Part shown: piece by piece, positions 54,353 to 63,313 of the stretch
Layout: every line of letters begins with the position of its first letter
How positions within the stretch are numbered: position 1 is the stretch's first letter
NCBI RefSeq assembly: GCF_003194565.2
Contig: NZ_QICH01000003.1
Location: 1 to 64,000 of the forward strand
Direction: 5' to 3'
Length of the DNA stretch: 64,000 nt
From: Kangiella spongicola
GTDB lineage: Bacteria > Pseudomonadota > Gammaproteobacteria > Enterobacterales > Kangiellaceae
Made by a program: the position numbers and the translations under genes
The notes under the pieces: generated by a model
What the model was told of the DNA's origin: nothing
What the model saw: only the letters and a program-made list of their open reading frames with translations
Databases searched by the model: none

Positions 54353-55198
54353 TTGTATCCAGTAACAGGTGCCGGACTTGGTTTAAGAAGAGACTTCATG
54401 CGAGAGTTTGAAGCGCTTGACAACTCTAATGTCGACTTCATGGAAGTAGCCCCAGAAAATTGGCTACCTTTCGGCGGTCATTTAGAGCAGGTCTTTGCAC
54501 AATATGCTGAGAGATTTCCTTTTGTCATCCATGGTTTATCCTTATCCATTGGTAGTCCTAGCCCTTTAAATACAGATTTTATAAAAGACGTTGCGGCTTT
54601 TATTAAGAAATATAATATCCGCTGTTACAGCGAGCATCTAAGCTACTGTAGCGACGATGGGCAAATGTATGACTTAATGCCTATTCCCTTCACAGAAGAA
54701 GCGGTGCACTACGTTGCCGATAGAATTAAGCAAGTGCAAGACATCATAGGGCAACGCTTGGCGATGGAAAACGTTTCTTATTACGCGGCTCCTGGCCAAG
54801 AAATATCTGAAATCGAATTTTTTAAAGCAGTAGTCGCCGAAGCTGACTGCGACATTTTGCTCGATATCAATAACATCTACGTCAACAGCATCAATCATCG
54901 CTACGATCCGAAAGAATTCTTACTAGAGCTACCCAAAGAACGCGTGGCCTATTCACATATTGCTGGACACTATGATGAAGCTGATGATCTCAAAGTGGAT
55001 ACGCACGGAGCGGACGTTAAAGATGATGTTTGGTCGCTTTTAGAGGTGGCCTATCAACATTTCGGAGTTTTTCCTACGCTATTAGAACGAGATTTCAATA
55101 TTCCAGCAATGCCACAGTTATTATCCGAAGTGGATAAAATTAAAGCATTACAAGAGAAATACAGCCATAGTTCTGCCGCTCAGCCGGCTATAGCTTGA
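54353..55198 (+). CDS. bufB: multinuclear non-heme iron oxidase BufB (DUF692)
   Basis: 281 residues from a TTG at 54353 that follows AAAGGTG at 5 bp and gives the usual short N-terminus (LYPVTGAGLGLRR). A GTG at 54302 adds 17 residues with no family match. Iron-ligand motifs of the TIM-barrel family are present: MEVAPENW, VIHGLSLSIG, YSEHLSYC, MENVSYY, ILLDINNIYVNSINH, YSHIAGHYD, DTHG and LLERD. It modifies BufA cysteines oxidatively. Confidence 0.9.
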   Translation: MYPVTGAGLGLRRDFMREFEALDNSNVDFMEVAPENWLPFGGHLEQVFAQYAERFPFVIHGLSLSIGSPSPLNTDFIKDVAAFIKKYNIRCYSEHLSYCSDDGQMYDLMPIPFTEEAVHYVADRIKQVQDIIGQRLAMENVSYYAAPGQEISEIEFFKAVVAEADCDILLDINNIYVNSINHRYDPKEFLLELPKERVAYSHIAGHYDEADDLKVDTHGADVKDDVWSLLEVAYQHFGVFPTLLERDFNIPAMPQLLSEVDKIKALQEKYSHSSAAQPAIA

Positions 55199-55210
55199 TA
55201 AGGCAAAGCT

Positions 55211-55987
55211 ATGAATAAAGAACTACCAAAATTCCAACAAGTTCAATTTGAGTTCTCTAAGAGTTTGCGTAATCCTGCGAAATTCAAGTCTCCTGAAGGC
55301 ATCGAAGCGAGACGTATGAAAGTCTATCAAGACCTTTTCTATAACAATATTGAGGGGTTTTGTAGCAACGGCTTTCCAATACTTCGTTCTTTGACTTCCG
55401 GCGAGAAGTGGCATCCTATGGTGCGTGGTTTCTTTACAGATTATCGAGCTGAGTCCCCTTACTTTGTGGAGATTGCTAAAGAGTTTCTGAGTTATCTTTC
55501 CGAGCACCGAGCTCCAGAGGCTGATGATTTACCCTTTATGTTAGAGCTTGCTCACTGGGAGTGGATGGAGGTTGAAACGGTTTCTGCCAAAGTGGATATT
55601 TTAGGTATTCCCCACGATAGAAACGGTGATCTGATGAACGAACCGGTAGTGGTGTCGCCGTTAGCGCATAGTTTGGTCTATGAATATCCGGTACACCGAA
55701 TTGGCCAAAGCTATATCCCACAGGAACCACCAGCGACACCGACATTTTTGCTTATAAGCCGTAACCGTAAGCATGAGCTCGACTTTATGGAGGCTAACTC
55801 CATGACCTATCGCTTGCTCGATATTTTTATCGAGCATTTGCAAGAAGGCCGACAAATCGCTGGTAGAGTAGCCTTAGAACAGTTAATAGAAGAAACTCAG
55901 TTCCCTCAGCCTGAACAATTACTGAATGGTGGCCAACAAATTCTAACCAGTTTGTTGGAGCGTGACATAATCCTAGGAACTGCGTAA
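55211..55987 (+). CDS. bufC: BufC-type precursor-recognition partner (DUF2063)
   Basis: 258 residues. The N-terminal DUF2063 domain (about 1-95) has RRMKVYQDLFYNNIEGFCSNGFPILRSL, and a second domain follows. It recruits the peptide to the DUF692 enzyme in characterised pairs. It starts 12 bp after bufB. No membrane DoxX-like protein (BufD) is encoded next to it. Confidence 0.88.
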   Translation: MNKELPKFQQVQFEFSKSLRNPAKFKSPEGIEARRMKVYQDLFYNNIEGFCSNGFPILRSLTSGEKWHPMVRGFFTDYRAESPYFVEIAKEFLSYLSEHRAPEADDLPFMLELAHWEWMEVETVSAKVDILGIPHDRNGDLMNEPVVVSPLAHSLVYEYPVHRIGQSYIPQEPPATPTFLLISRNRKHELDFMEANSMTYRLLDIFIEHLQEGRQIAGRVALEQLIEETQFPQPEQLLNGGQQILTSLLERDIILGTA

Positions 55988-56078
55988 TTAAACCCCACAC
56001 AGCAATGGTTTAACACTGGTCATATCAGGGCCTGTGCTTTATCATTAGCGCTTATAAAGAACATTAGGTTGATACGGG

Positions 56079-56804
56079 ATGAAAAATAACCTTACCTTTG
56101 CAATATTATTCACATTTTTACTCTCTGCTTGTGCCACAACAGGTGACAACCCTAAAGATCCTTATGAAGAGCATAATAGGGCGGTTTGGGAATTTAACCG
56201 TGCGATGGACAAAATTCTATTAAAGCCAGTGGCAAAAGGGTACCAGTATGTCACGCCTGATCCTGTGGAAAAGGGAGTCTCTAACTTCTTTTCTAACTTA
56301 GGCGAAATATCTAATATCGTTAACTCGCTGTTCCAAGGAAAGTTCGGTGATGCGGGGAAAAGTTCAGGTCGCTTCTTGATTAATAGCACCATTGGTTTGG
56401 CTGGCTTATTAGATCCAGCGACCGAAATGGGCATCAAACAACAAGAAGAGGATTTTGGTCAAACACTGGCTGTTTGGGGCTTCGATTCTGGCCCATATTT
56501 GATGTTACCTTTTATTGGCCCATCTAACCCACGTGATGGGTTCGGTTTTGCAGTAGACTCTTTTGGTGTTTATAGCCCTTATGACGAACTTAATGACTCA
56601 CAGACAGAATGGTCATTGCGAACGCTATGTCTTATCGATAAGAGAGCAGGGTTACTACCGTTAGAAGAGCAATTAGAAGAAGCGCTAGATGAGTATCTGC
56701 TTGTTCGTGACGCTTACCTTCAACGTCGCGAATTTTTGATTTATGATGGTCGTCCTCCTATTGAGGATGACTGTGAGTTTGAGGAAGATTGCGAAGAGTG
56801 GTAA
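56079..56804 (+). CDS. mlaA: phospholipid-retrieval lipoprotein MlaA (VacJ)
   Basis: 241 residues. Lipoprotein signal FAILFTFLLSACATTG, with the lipobox Cys near 18. Family motifs are DPYEEHNRAVWEFN, ISNIVNSLFQGKFG, RFLINSTIGLAGLLDPA, EDFGQTLAVWG and YLMLPFIGPSNPRDG. The tail is acidic. It removes misplaced phospholipid from the outer leaflet. The other mla genes are not in the window. Confidence 0.95.
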   Translation: MKNNLTFAILFTFLLSACATTGDNPKDPYEEHNRAVWEFNRAMDKILLKPVAKGYQYVTPDPVEKGVSNFFSNLGEISNIVNSLFQGKFGDAGKSSGRFLINSTIGLAGLLDPATEMGIKQQEEDFGQTLAVWGFDSGPYLMLPFIGPSNPRDGFGFAVDSFGVYSPYDELNDSQTEWSLRTLCLIDKRAGLLPLEEQLEEALDEYLLVRDAYLQRREFLIYDGRPPIEDDCEFEEDCEEW

Positions 56805-56815
56805 AAGTATAATCT

Positions 56816-57718
56816 ATGCCAATTGATTTCAACGATACGCTAGTTATAGCGATTTCTTCCACTGCGCTGTTTGATTTAGCAGAAAGCCACCGCATTTATA
56901 TGGAAAGTGGGGTGGCTAGCTATGCCCAATATCAAATTGATCACGAAGATGAGCTACTTAAACCGGGCGCAGCCTTTGGCCTCGTTAAAAAACTCCTATC
57001 ATTGAATGAATCTAAAAAAGATACACCAAGAGTAGAGGTTATACTCCTGTCTCGAAACAGTGCCGACACAGGACTTCGCGTGTTTAACTCGATAGAAAAT
57101 CATCAGCTGCAAATTACCCGAGCAGCTTTTACATCTGGCAATAGCCCGTATCTCTATGCTGAAGCATTCGGCGCACACTTATTTTTATCAACAAATCCAA
57201 AAGATGTGCTACAAGCCATCAACGCAGGCATTGCCGCAGCAACCATTGTTTCACCGACACAGGCGAGTAACGATAGTGAGATTATCAAATTTGCTTTTGA
57301 TGGTGACGCTGTTTTATTTTCCGATGAAGCAGAGCGAATATTCCAACAAGATGGGCTTGAAGAGTTTACTCGTTCTGAAAAACAGTCGGCACAAACACCA
57401 TTAGAAGGCGGGCCCTTTAAAAACTTCTTACAAGCGCTCCATAAACTCCAAAAAGAATATACCCAAGACAACTGCCCAATCCGTACCGCATTAGTGACAG
57501 CCCGCTCAGCACCGGCCCACGAACGTGTGATCCGAACTTTACGCTATTGGGATATTCGTATTGATGAAGCCTTGTTCCTCGGCGGCATGGACAAAACCAA
57601 ATTCCTCAAAGCCTTTGGAGCAGACGTCTTCTTCGATGATCAGGAAGGTCACATCGATCGTGCAAAAGGTCATGTCGCCAGTGGACATGTCCCAAGTGGC
57701 GTGATCAATAAGTCCTAA
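56816..57718 (+). CDS. cytosolic 5'-nucleotidase (NT5C1-type family)
   Basis: 300 residues. Family segments: LVIAISSTALFDLAESHRIY, PGAAFGLVKKLLSLN, VEVILLSRNSADTGLRVFNSIENH (HAD-like motif 2 region), FAFDGDAVLFSDEAERIF (DGDAVLFSDE) and VFFDDQEGHID. It dephosphorylates nucleoside monophosphates in animal homologues; the bacterial role is unproven. It follows mlaA by 11 bp. Confidence 0.85.
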   Translation: MPIDFNDTLVIAISSTALFDLAESHRIYMESGVASYAQYQIDHEDELLKPGAAFGLVKKLLSLNESKKDTPRVEVILLSRNSADTGLRVFNSIENHQLQITRAAFTSGNSPYLYAEAFGAHLFLSTNPKDVLQAINAGIAAATIVSPTQASNDSEIIKFAFDGDAVLFSDEAERIFQQDGLEEFTRSEKQSAQTPLEGGPFKNFLQALHKLQKEYTQDNCPIRTALVTARSAPAHERVIRTLRYWDIRIDEALFLGGMDKTKFLKAFGADVFFDDQEGHIDRAKGHVASGHVPSGVINKS

Positions 57719-57808
57719 TCAATAAGTCTTAATTAATAATATCCCTAGTCATTTTCTCTATTTCCAGTCTAAATTTTAATTTTGCATTGATTTCGTGTGC
57801 AAAAAATA

Positions 57809-57837
57809 CTGACATAATTGCTTGAATTCTGTACTAT
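57809..57837 (+). promoter_or_regulatory. promoter of the borosin operon
   Basis: CTGACA at 57809-57814, a 17-bp spacer and TACTAT at 57832-57837, 42 bp before the precursor ATG. Confidence 0.6.
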
Positions 57838-57879
57838 TTGTCTTTGTGGGAATAATAAATAATCAAACTGGGGACTAAA

Positions 57880-58095
57880 ATGTCAACTTTAAACAAGTTT
57901 TTAACTGAGTTAGGCACGAATGCAAAGTTAATGGAAGACTACAAATCTGAGCCTGTTGCAACCATGAAAGCGGCTGGTTTGAATGATGAGGAAATCAATG
58001 CGGTACAAAGCAACGATACTGCAAAAGTAAAGGAGCTGACTGGTGGTGGAGAGTACGCCGTGGTCGTACATAATGTAAAAGAGCATAACCTGTAA
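57880..58095 (+). CDS. split borosin RiPP precursor (SonA-like)
   Basis: 71 residues with GGGGA ahead of the ATG. Residues 1-53 are a helical leader of the borosin-binding/LigA-like type (FLTELGTNAKLMEDYKSEP, AAGLNDEEINAVQSND). After LTGGG come the core-like residues EYAVVVHNVKEHNL (58-71). In the Shewanella pair SonA/SonM, a precursor of the same length is alpha-N-methylated on backbone nitrogens near positions 63 and 65; here V61-V63 occupy that region. A methyltransferase of that family lies two genes downstream. The assignment rests on remembered family patterns. Confidence 0.82.
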   Translation: MSTLNKFLTELGTNAKLMEDYKSEPVATMKAAGLNDEEINAVQSNDTAKVKELTGGGEYAVVVHNVKEHNL

Positions 58096-58102
58096 ACTTT
58101 AA

Positions 58103-59821
58103 GTGAATAGATTCTTATGTATTCTGGTTCTTTTCGCTGCTTTTGGCAGTGCAAAAGCAAATATAGAAGAGAACTTGGCGCAGCTAAGAGAGAGCAACAC
58201 TTATGACTCTGAAAAAGCTTTTCAGTTAATTCAAGACTTGCAAGAGCGCTTGGATGAATTTGTAAGTAATGAACAGAAAGCTCAATTTTATATTCAGAAA
58301 TCATACTTCTATATACTGAAGTCAGAGAACCAGAAAGCAAAAAGACCGCTAGAACTATTACTGCAGCTACCCGGAGTGTCTGAGGACACAAGGTTAGCTG
58401 CGTATTCCTTATTGTCACAAGTCTTTATGAGCTTGAATCAATATCAAGATGCCTTTAATCATTTGTTCGAAGCTTTATCAATAGTACCAAAGATTAGTGA
58501 TGAGGCTTTACAATTCAACTCTTATTACGCTGCGGCTAATGTTTTTGTCGAGCTCGAAGCCTATGACGAGGCATTAGAGTACGCACTAAAAGCAAGGGAT
58601 ATTGCATTAGCTATGAATGATAATCCTGATCAGTGCTACTCGAAAGCATTAATCGCAAACATATTCTTGTTTCAAAATAGTCAGCATGACCATGAAGATA
58701 GACTCAAAGAGGCTATAGATTTCTGCAAAGGACTAAACTTGACTGTGGTCGATGCATACCTCTACAAAAATTTAGCATTAAACTACTTTAATCATGAACA
58801 GTTAGAGCAGTCTGAGTTGGCTTACAATACAGCATTAAAAAAATCAGCGGAGACTGGCTACCTTCCCGAAATATTACAAATGAAGCTTGGATTGGCAAGA
58901 ATTTACTTAAGGAAAGGTGAACTCGAAAAAGCTAAAGCTAATATTGATGAGATATTGCAAGAACCAGCGTTGCAAGAGGCTGGCATGAATCGCAAGGAGG
59001 CGACTGAGTTACTGGCAAAGTACTATGAGATGAATGAAAGCTACGTTGAGGCGTACGATGCTTTATCTATGCTTGCGGAAATTCAAGACAAAATGTTAAC
59101 ACTACAGGCAAATAAAAACTTAGCCTATCAAAAGGTAAAGTACGCCCACTTAGACCAAAATGCTCAAATACAAATCTTAGACCATAAAAATAAGTTGTTA
59201 GAACTAACCCATCAAGTAGAAGAACAGTCGAAGAGAAACTTTCAATTACTGTCAGTTATAGTATTAATTTTACTATCGGGAATTAGTTTGTGGTTATGGC
59301 GAGTTAAAAAGCAAAAAGAACGTTATCAAAGGTTGTCTCAAATTGATGATCTTACTAATACTTTAAACCGTCGCTATGCGCTAAAATTAGCCCATGAAGT
59401 CCACCATGAAAGCTTGATAAACAAGAGTCATTATTGTGTCATTATTTTTGATTTAGATTACTTTAAAACGGTCAATGATAAGTATGGGCATGCAATGGGA
59501 GACTGGGTTTTAACTAAAGTTAGCCAATGTGTTAAAGAGCAAATGAGGGCAGTTGATGTTTTTGGGCGACTTGGTGGCGAGGAGTTTATCGTTGTTCTGC
59601 CTCAATGTAACAGCGCTGACGCGAAGAAGTTTATTGAGCGTTGTGTTAAATGTTTTAAAGATATTGAGCATGCAAAATTACCCGATGACTTTGAAATTAC
59701 TGCTAGCTTCGGAGTAGCTGCTAAAACTAACGGTGAGTCTTTAGAAGAGCTGATTATAGAAGCAGATAATGCGATGTATAAAGCTAAAAGAAACGGCAGA
59801 AACCAAATTCAAATCTATTAA
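58103..59821 (+). CDS. TPR-sensor diguanylate cyclase inside the borosin operon
   Basis: 572 residues from GTG 58103, 7 bp after the precursor stop. Signal peptide (MNRFLCILVLFAAFGSAKA), a periplasmic helical TPR array (about 20-330), a coiled-coil stretch, one membrane helix (LLSVIVLILLSGISLWLW, about 383-400) and a cytoplasmic GGDEF domain (about 410-572). The active site is GRLGGEEF, and the inhibitory RxxD (RAVD) lies five residues before it. It should make cyclic di-GMP and be product-inhibited. Why it sits between a RiPP precursor and its methyltransferase is unknown. Confidence 0.9.
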   Translation: MNRFLCILVLFAAFGSAKANIEENLAQLRESNTYDSEKAFQLIQDLQERLDEFVSNEQKAQFYIQKSYFYILKSENQKAKRPLELLLQLPGVSEDTRLAAYSLLSQVFMSLNQYQDAFNHLFEALSIVPKISDEALQFNSYYAAANVFVELEAYDEALEYALKARDIALAMNDNPDQCYSKALIANIFLFQNSQHDHEDRLKEAIDFCKGLNLTVVDAYLYKNLALNYFNHEQLEQSELAYNTALKKSAETGYLPEILQMKLGLARIYLRKGELEKAKANIDEILQEPALQEAGMNRKEATELLAKYYEMNESYVEAYDALSMLAEIQDKMLTLQANKNLAYQKVKYAHLDQNAQIQILDHKNKLLELTHQVEEQSKRNFQLLSVIVLILLSGISLWLWRVKKQKERYQRLSQIDDLTNTLNRRYALKLAHEVHHESLINKSHYCVIIFDLDYFKTVNDKYGHAMGDWVLTKVSQCVKEQMRAVDVFGRLGGEEFIVVLPQCNSADAKKFIERCVKCFKDIEHAKLPDDFEITASFGVAAKTNGESLEELIIEADNAMYKAKRNGRNQIQIY

Positions 59822-59833
59822 GTTATCACCCTT

Positions 59834-60634
59834 ATGAAAACAACACCCTCTAGCGGCTCATTGACCTGTATAGGTACAGGTATCACTTTAGCTGGGCAAA
59901 TTACAACCTTATCGAAAGACTATCTTGAGCAGGCAGAGATGGTTTTTGGTATCTTGCCAGATAAACTATCAGAAGACTGGGTTAAATCAATAACCCCCTC
60001 CTATAAAAGCTTGCAGTACCTCTACGGCGAAGGGAAGTCTCGACGTCAAACCTATCAAGAGATGAAGGATGTGGTTTGTCAGGCAGTGCGAGATGGAAAT
60101 AAAGTTGTATTGGCACTCTATGGCCACCCTGGAATATTTGCTTGTGTTGGACACTTTGCTATCGAAACTTTGCGAAGCGAAGGGTATCCAGCCCAGATGC
60201 TCCCAGGCGTCTCTGCCGATGCATGTCTTTATGCCGATCTTGGCATAGACCCTGGTACTACAGGTTGTCAAGCTTATGAAGCGACTCAGTTCCTATTTAG
60301 CGGTGTGCCCTTAAACACATCTGCTTATACGATTTTATGGCAGATAGGTCTAGCAGGGGAGCATACGCTTAAAACCTTTAAAACCACTCAGAAAAACCTT
60401 CATGCAGCTGTACGTGTATTGAATAAATGGTATCCGCTGGAACATGAAATGATTTTATATGAAGCTCCATTTATTCCTGTCCATCATCCACGTATAGATA
60501 AGTTTAAGCTTAAAGATTTACCCATTATGGATTTAACGTCCATTTCAACGTTAGTGATTCCACCTTTGACTGGACTGAAGCTGGATCAAGAGTCTTTAAA
60601 CGAGTTTGGTTTAAATATTTCGGATTTTGGTTAA
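59834..60634 (+). CDS. borosin peptide-backbone alpha-N-methyltransferase (SonM-like)
   Basis: 266 residues of the tetrapyrrole (corrin/porphyrin) methylase fold, used by borosin N-methyltransferases. Landmarks: SLTCIGTGITLAGQIT (SAM loop), RRQTYQEM (the RRxTY of the catalytic pocket), LALYGHPGIFACV, MLPGVSADACLYADLGIDPG, LWQIGLAGEHTL, EHEMILYEAP and ISTLVIPP. It methylates backbone amides of the separate precursor using SAM. The gap after the cyclase gene is 12 bp. Other tetrapyrrole methylases (CobA type) are unlikely, given the pattern and the neighbouring precursor. Confidence 0.88.
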   Translation: MKTTPSSGSLTCIGTGITLAGQITTLSKDYLEQAEMVFGILPDKLSEDWVKSITPSYKSLQYLYGEGKSRRQTYQEMKDVVCQAVRDGNKVVLALYGHPGIFACVGHFAIETLRSEGYPAQMLPGVSADACLYADLGIDPGTTGCQAYEATQFLFSGVPLNTSAYTILWQIGLAGEHTLKTFKTTQKNLHAAVRVLNKWYPLEHEMILYEAPFIPVHHPRIDKFKLKDLPIMDLTSISTLVIPPLTGLKLDQESLNEFGLNISDFG

Positions 60635-60771
60635 GGCGCTACTGGCAGTTCATTTCCATCACCTAAACTAATGTTTCTAACCCTAGATTAAATAACCTGA
60701 GGTACCATCACGTCTTGATTAATTGCTTTGCATAGTGCATCTTGTGCTTAATTGATTTTGGGGACACTGCA

Positions 60772-62322
60772 ATGATTCGTTATCTTTTATTTATACTTTT
60801 CTGTATTTCTAGCGTTACTGTATCTGCTCGTACTCTGGATGCGCCACTCAGCTCTGAGGGAGAAGGCCCGTATAAACGACTTATACTGCGCGGTGCTACG
60901 CTTATCGATGGAAAAGGTGCGCCACCATATGGCCCTGTAGATATCATTATTGCAGGCAACAAGATTGCTTCGATTCGCTCTGTTGGTGCGCCGGGCGTAC
61001 CAATCAACGAATCGCGTCGGCCTAAAGCGAAAGAGGGTGATAAAGAGCTAGATGTTTCTGGTCACTATATTTTGCCTGGTTTTGTTGATATGCACGGCCA
61101 TATTGCTGGCAGTGTTGATGGTTTACCGGCTGAGTATCCGTTTAAGTTATGGTTAGGCCATGGTATTACGACGGTGCGTGAGCCAGGAAGCTTTAACGGT
61201 TTGGACTGGACTTTGAAGCATCAGAGGTTAAGTGAGAAAAACGAAATCGTTGCGCCAAGAATTGTGCCTTATGTCGGCTTTAACATGGATTGGGATAAAG
61301 AAATCACCACACCAAAAGAAACACGTCGTTGGGTTCGTCATGTCGCGGATAAGGGGGCGAAAGGCATTAAATTCTTTGGCTTGCCACGTCCCATGATGGA
61401 GGCGGCTTTAGACGAAGCCAAAAAGCAGGGGTTAGGCACTATGATGCATCACGCTCAGCTTAACGTGGTCGATACCAATGCGCTCGACTCAGCTCGGCTT
61501 GGATTAACTTCTATGGAACACTGGTATGGCTTACCGGAAGCTTTGTTTGAAGATAAAGTGATTCAGGACTACCCCATAAAATATAACTACAATAACGAAT
61601 CACATCGCTTCACAGAAGCAGGTCGTTTGTGGCAACAAGCTGCCGAAAAAGGCTCTGACAAATGGAACGCCGTTCGTGATGAGCTTATCGAGCTTGATTT
61701 TACACTGAATCCTACTCTTACTATTTATGAAGCAAGTCGTGATGTGATGCGAGCCCGTAATGCACCATGGCATAAAGACTTCACACATCCAAAGTTAAAA
61801 GCGTTCTTTGAACCTAACAGAGAATCCCATGGTTCTTATTTCTTCGACTGGACCACGCAGAACGAAGTCGACTGGAAAAATAACTACAGGATCTGGATGA
61901 GCTTTTTAAATGATTACAAAAATCATGGCGGTCGAGTGACGACCGGCTCGGATGCAGGTTATATTTATAAAATCTTTGGCTTTGGCTTTATTCGCGAGCT
62001 TGAGCTATTGCAAGAGGCTGGATTTCATCCGCTAGAAGTGGTGCAGTCTGCGACCATCAAAGGGGCTGAAGCGTTAGGCTTAGACGATAAAATAGGGACT
62101 ATCCAGGCTGGCAAATTAGCTGACTTAGTAATTATCGAAGAGAATCCTATCGCCAACTTTAAGGTGCTGTATGGTCACGGTCACTATCGTTTAGGTCTAG
62201 ACAATAAAGCCGAGTATGTCGGTGGCGTAAAATATACCATAAAAGACGGCATTATCTATGATGCGAGAAAGCTCCGTGAGGATGTAAAACAACTCGTACA
62301 AGAAGCTAAACAAGCTCAGTAA
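60772..62322 (+). CDS. secreted amidohydrolase-family protein
   Basis: 516 residues from ATG 60772 (GGGGA 8 bp upstream); the frame runs ten codons further upstream. Signal peptide IRYLLFILFCISSVTVSA. Metal-dependent hydrolase motifs: GFVDMHGHIAG (HxH), MMHHAQL, SMEHWYG and TTGSDAGYI (Asp). It resembles imidazolonepropionase/prolidase-like amidohydrolases exported to the periplasm. The substrate is unknown. It lies 137 bp after the borosin methyltransferase, so co-transcription is uncertain. Confidence 0.88.
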   Translation: MIRYLLFILFCISSVTVSARTLDAPLSSEGEGPYKRLILRGATLIDGKGAPPYGPVDIIIAGNKIASIRSVGAPGVPINESRRPKAKEGDKELDVSGHYILPGFVDMHGHIAGSVDGLPAEYPFKLWLGHGITTVREPGSFNGLDWTLKHQRLSEKNEIVAPRIVPYVGFNMDWDKEITTPKETRRWVRHVADKGAKGIKFFGLPRPMMEAALDEAKKQGLGTMMHHAQLNVVDTNALDSARLGLTSMEHWYGLPEALFEDKVIQDYPIKYNYNNESHRFTEAGRLWQQAAEKGSDKWNAVRDELIELDFTLNPTLTIYEASRDVMRARNAPWHKDFTHPKLKAFFEPNRESHGSYFFDWTTQNEVDWKNNYRIWMSFLNDYKNHGGRVTTGSDAGYIYKIFGFGFIRELELLQEAGFHPLEVVQSATIKGAEALGLDDKIGTIQAGKLADLVIIEENPIANFKVLYGHGHYRLGLDNKAEYVGGVKYTIKDGIIYDARKLREDVKQLVQEAKQAQ

Positions 62323-62333
62323 AGCAACACAAG

Positions 62334-63227
62334 TTATATCAAGTCATCTAAGGCTTCATCTATCGTTGGATACTCGAAGGTGAAGCCTGATTCTTCAAGT
62401 TTCTTAGGGTGAACCCGTTGTCCAGTCAACAACATTGTCGCCATCTCTCCGACAATGATTTTTAAGGCAAACGCAGGCATAGAGGCAAAAGTAGGGCGCT
62501 TTAGGGCTTTGCCCATGACTTTTGTGAGTCGCTCGTTGGTAACAGGGTGCGGTGCTGTGAGGTTGAATGCCCCTGACAAGCTTGAGTTTTCGATAAGGTG
62601 AATAACAGCTTTGACGTGATCATCAATATGAATCCAAGAAAAGTACTGATTGCCAGTGCCTAACTTTCCACCCAGACCAAACTTAAACGGTGGTAACATT
62701 TTCTGTAAGGCGCCCTCATCGCCGAGTACCACGCCAGTTCGAATGCAGCAAACTCGTATTCCTAGAGACTCAGCACGGTATGCGGCATCTTCCCAGCGCG
62801 TACAAAGCCTTACCTGAAATTCAGATGCACTTCCTGAGGTAGAGTCTTCACTCAGTATTTCATTGCCTCTAGCGCCATAGAAGCCGATGGCGGAACCACT
62901 GATGAAAGTGTGTGGCTTGTGAGACTGTCCTTGAAGCCATGAAATTAAGTTCTCGGTTAAGTTAAGTCTGCTTTCTACTATTTCCTGTTTATAACTATCG
63001 CTCCAGCGCTTTGCTGAGAGATTAGCTCCAGCTAAGTTTATCACTATATCGACGGGCTCAACTTCGGATAAAGAGCTGGTTAATGTGACATTATTAAAAA
63101 CAGGGTAGGCGTTATACTTATCCGGTGAACGAGTCAGCACCGTAATTTCATAGGAGTTTTCTTTTAACAGAGGAATTAAATTCCTGCCGATAAAGCCAGT
63201 TCCACCAGTGATAAGAATATGTGGCAT
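62334..63227 (-). CDS. TIGR01777-type NAD-dependent epimerase (YfcH-like)
   Basis: 297 residues. Short-chain-dehydrogenase fold with the nucleotide motif ILITGGTGFIGRNLIPLL at the N-terminus, INLAGANLSAKRWSDSYK, the SGSAIGFYG strand with Tyr, and a C-terminal DUF1731 segment (GQRVHPKKLEESGFTFEYP). The role is unproven. Confidence 0.9.
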   Translation of the reverse strand: MPHILITGGTGFIGRNLIPLLKENSYEITVLTRSPDKYNAYPVFNNVTLTSSLSEVEPVDIVINLAGANLSAKRWSDSYKQEIVESRLNLTENLISWLQGQSHKPHTFISGSAIGFYGARGNEILSEDSTSGSASEFQVRLCTRWEDAAYRAESLGIRVCCIRTGVVLGDEGALQKMLPPFKFGLGGKLGTGNQYFSWIHIDDHVKAVIHLIENSSLSGAFNLTAPHPVTNERLTKVMGKALKRPTFASMPAFALKIIVGEMATMLLTGQRVHPKKLEESGFTFEYPTIDEALDDLI

Positions 63228-63313
63228 AAAATCACCTTAACTCGTTCTGCGAATAAAACTACTATAGCAAATGCTAGGTGGATATTCAGTGAAGGGATCG
63301 AGATCGAAGTTGG

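Noticed and set aside
60635-62322. Amidohydrolase as a dedicated borosin protease
   Set aside because: It has its own signal peptide and a 137-bp gap to the methyltransferase, and this family is not known to release borosin cores. I list it as a neighbour only.
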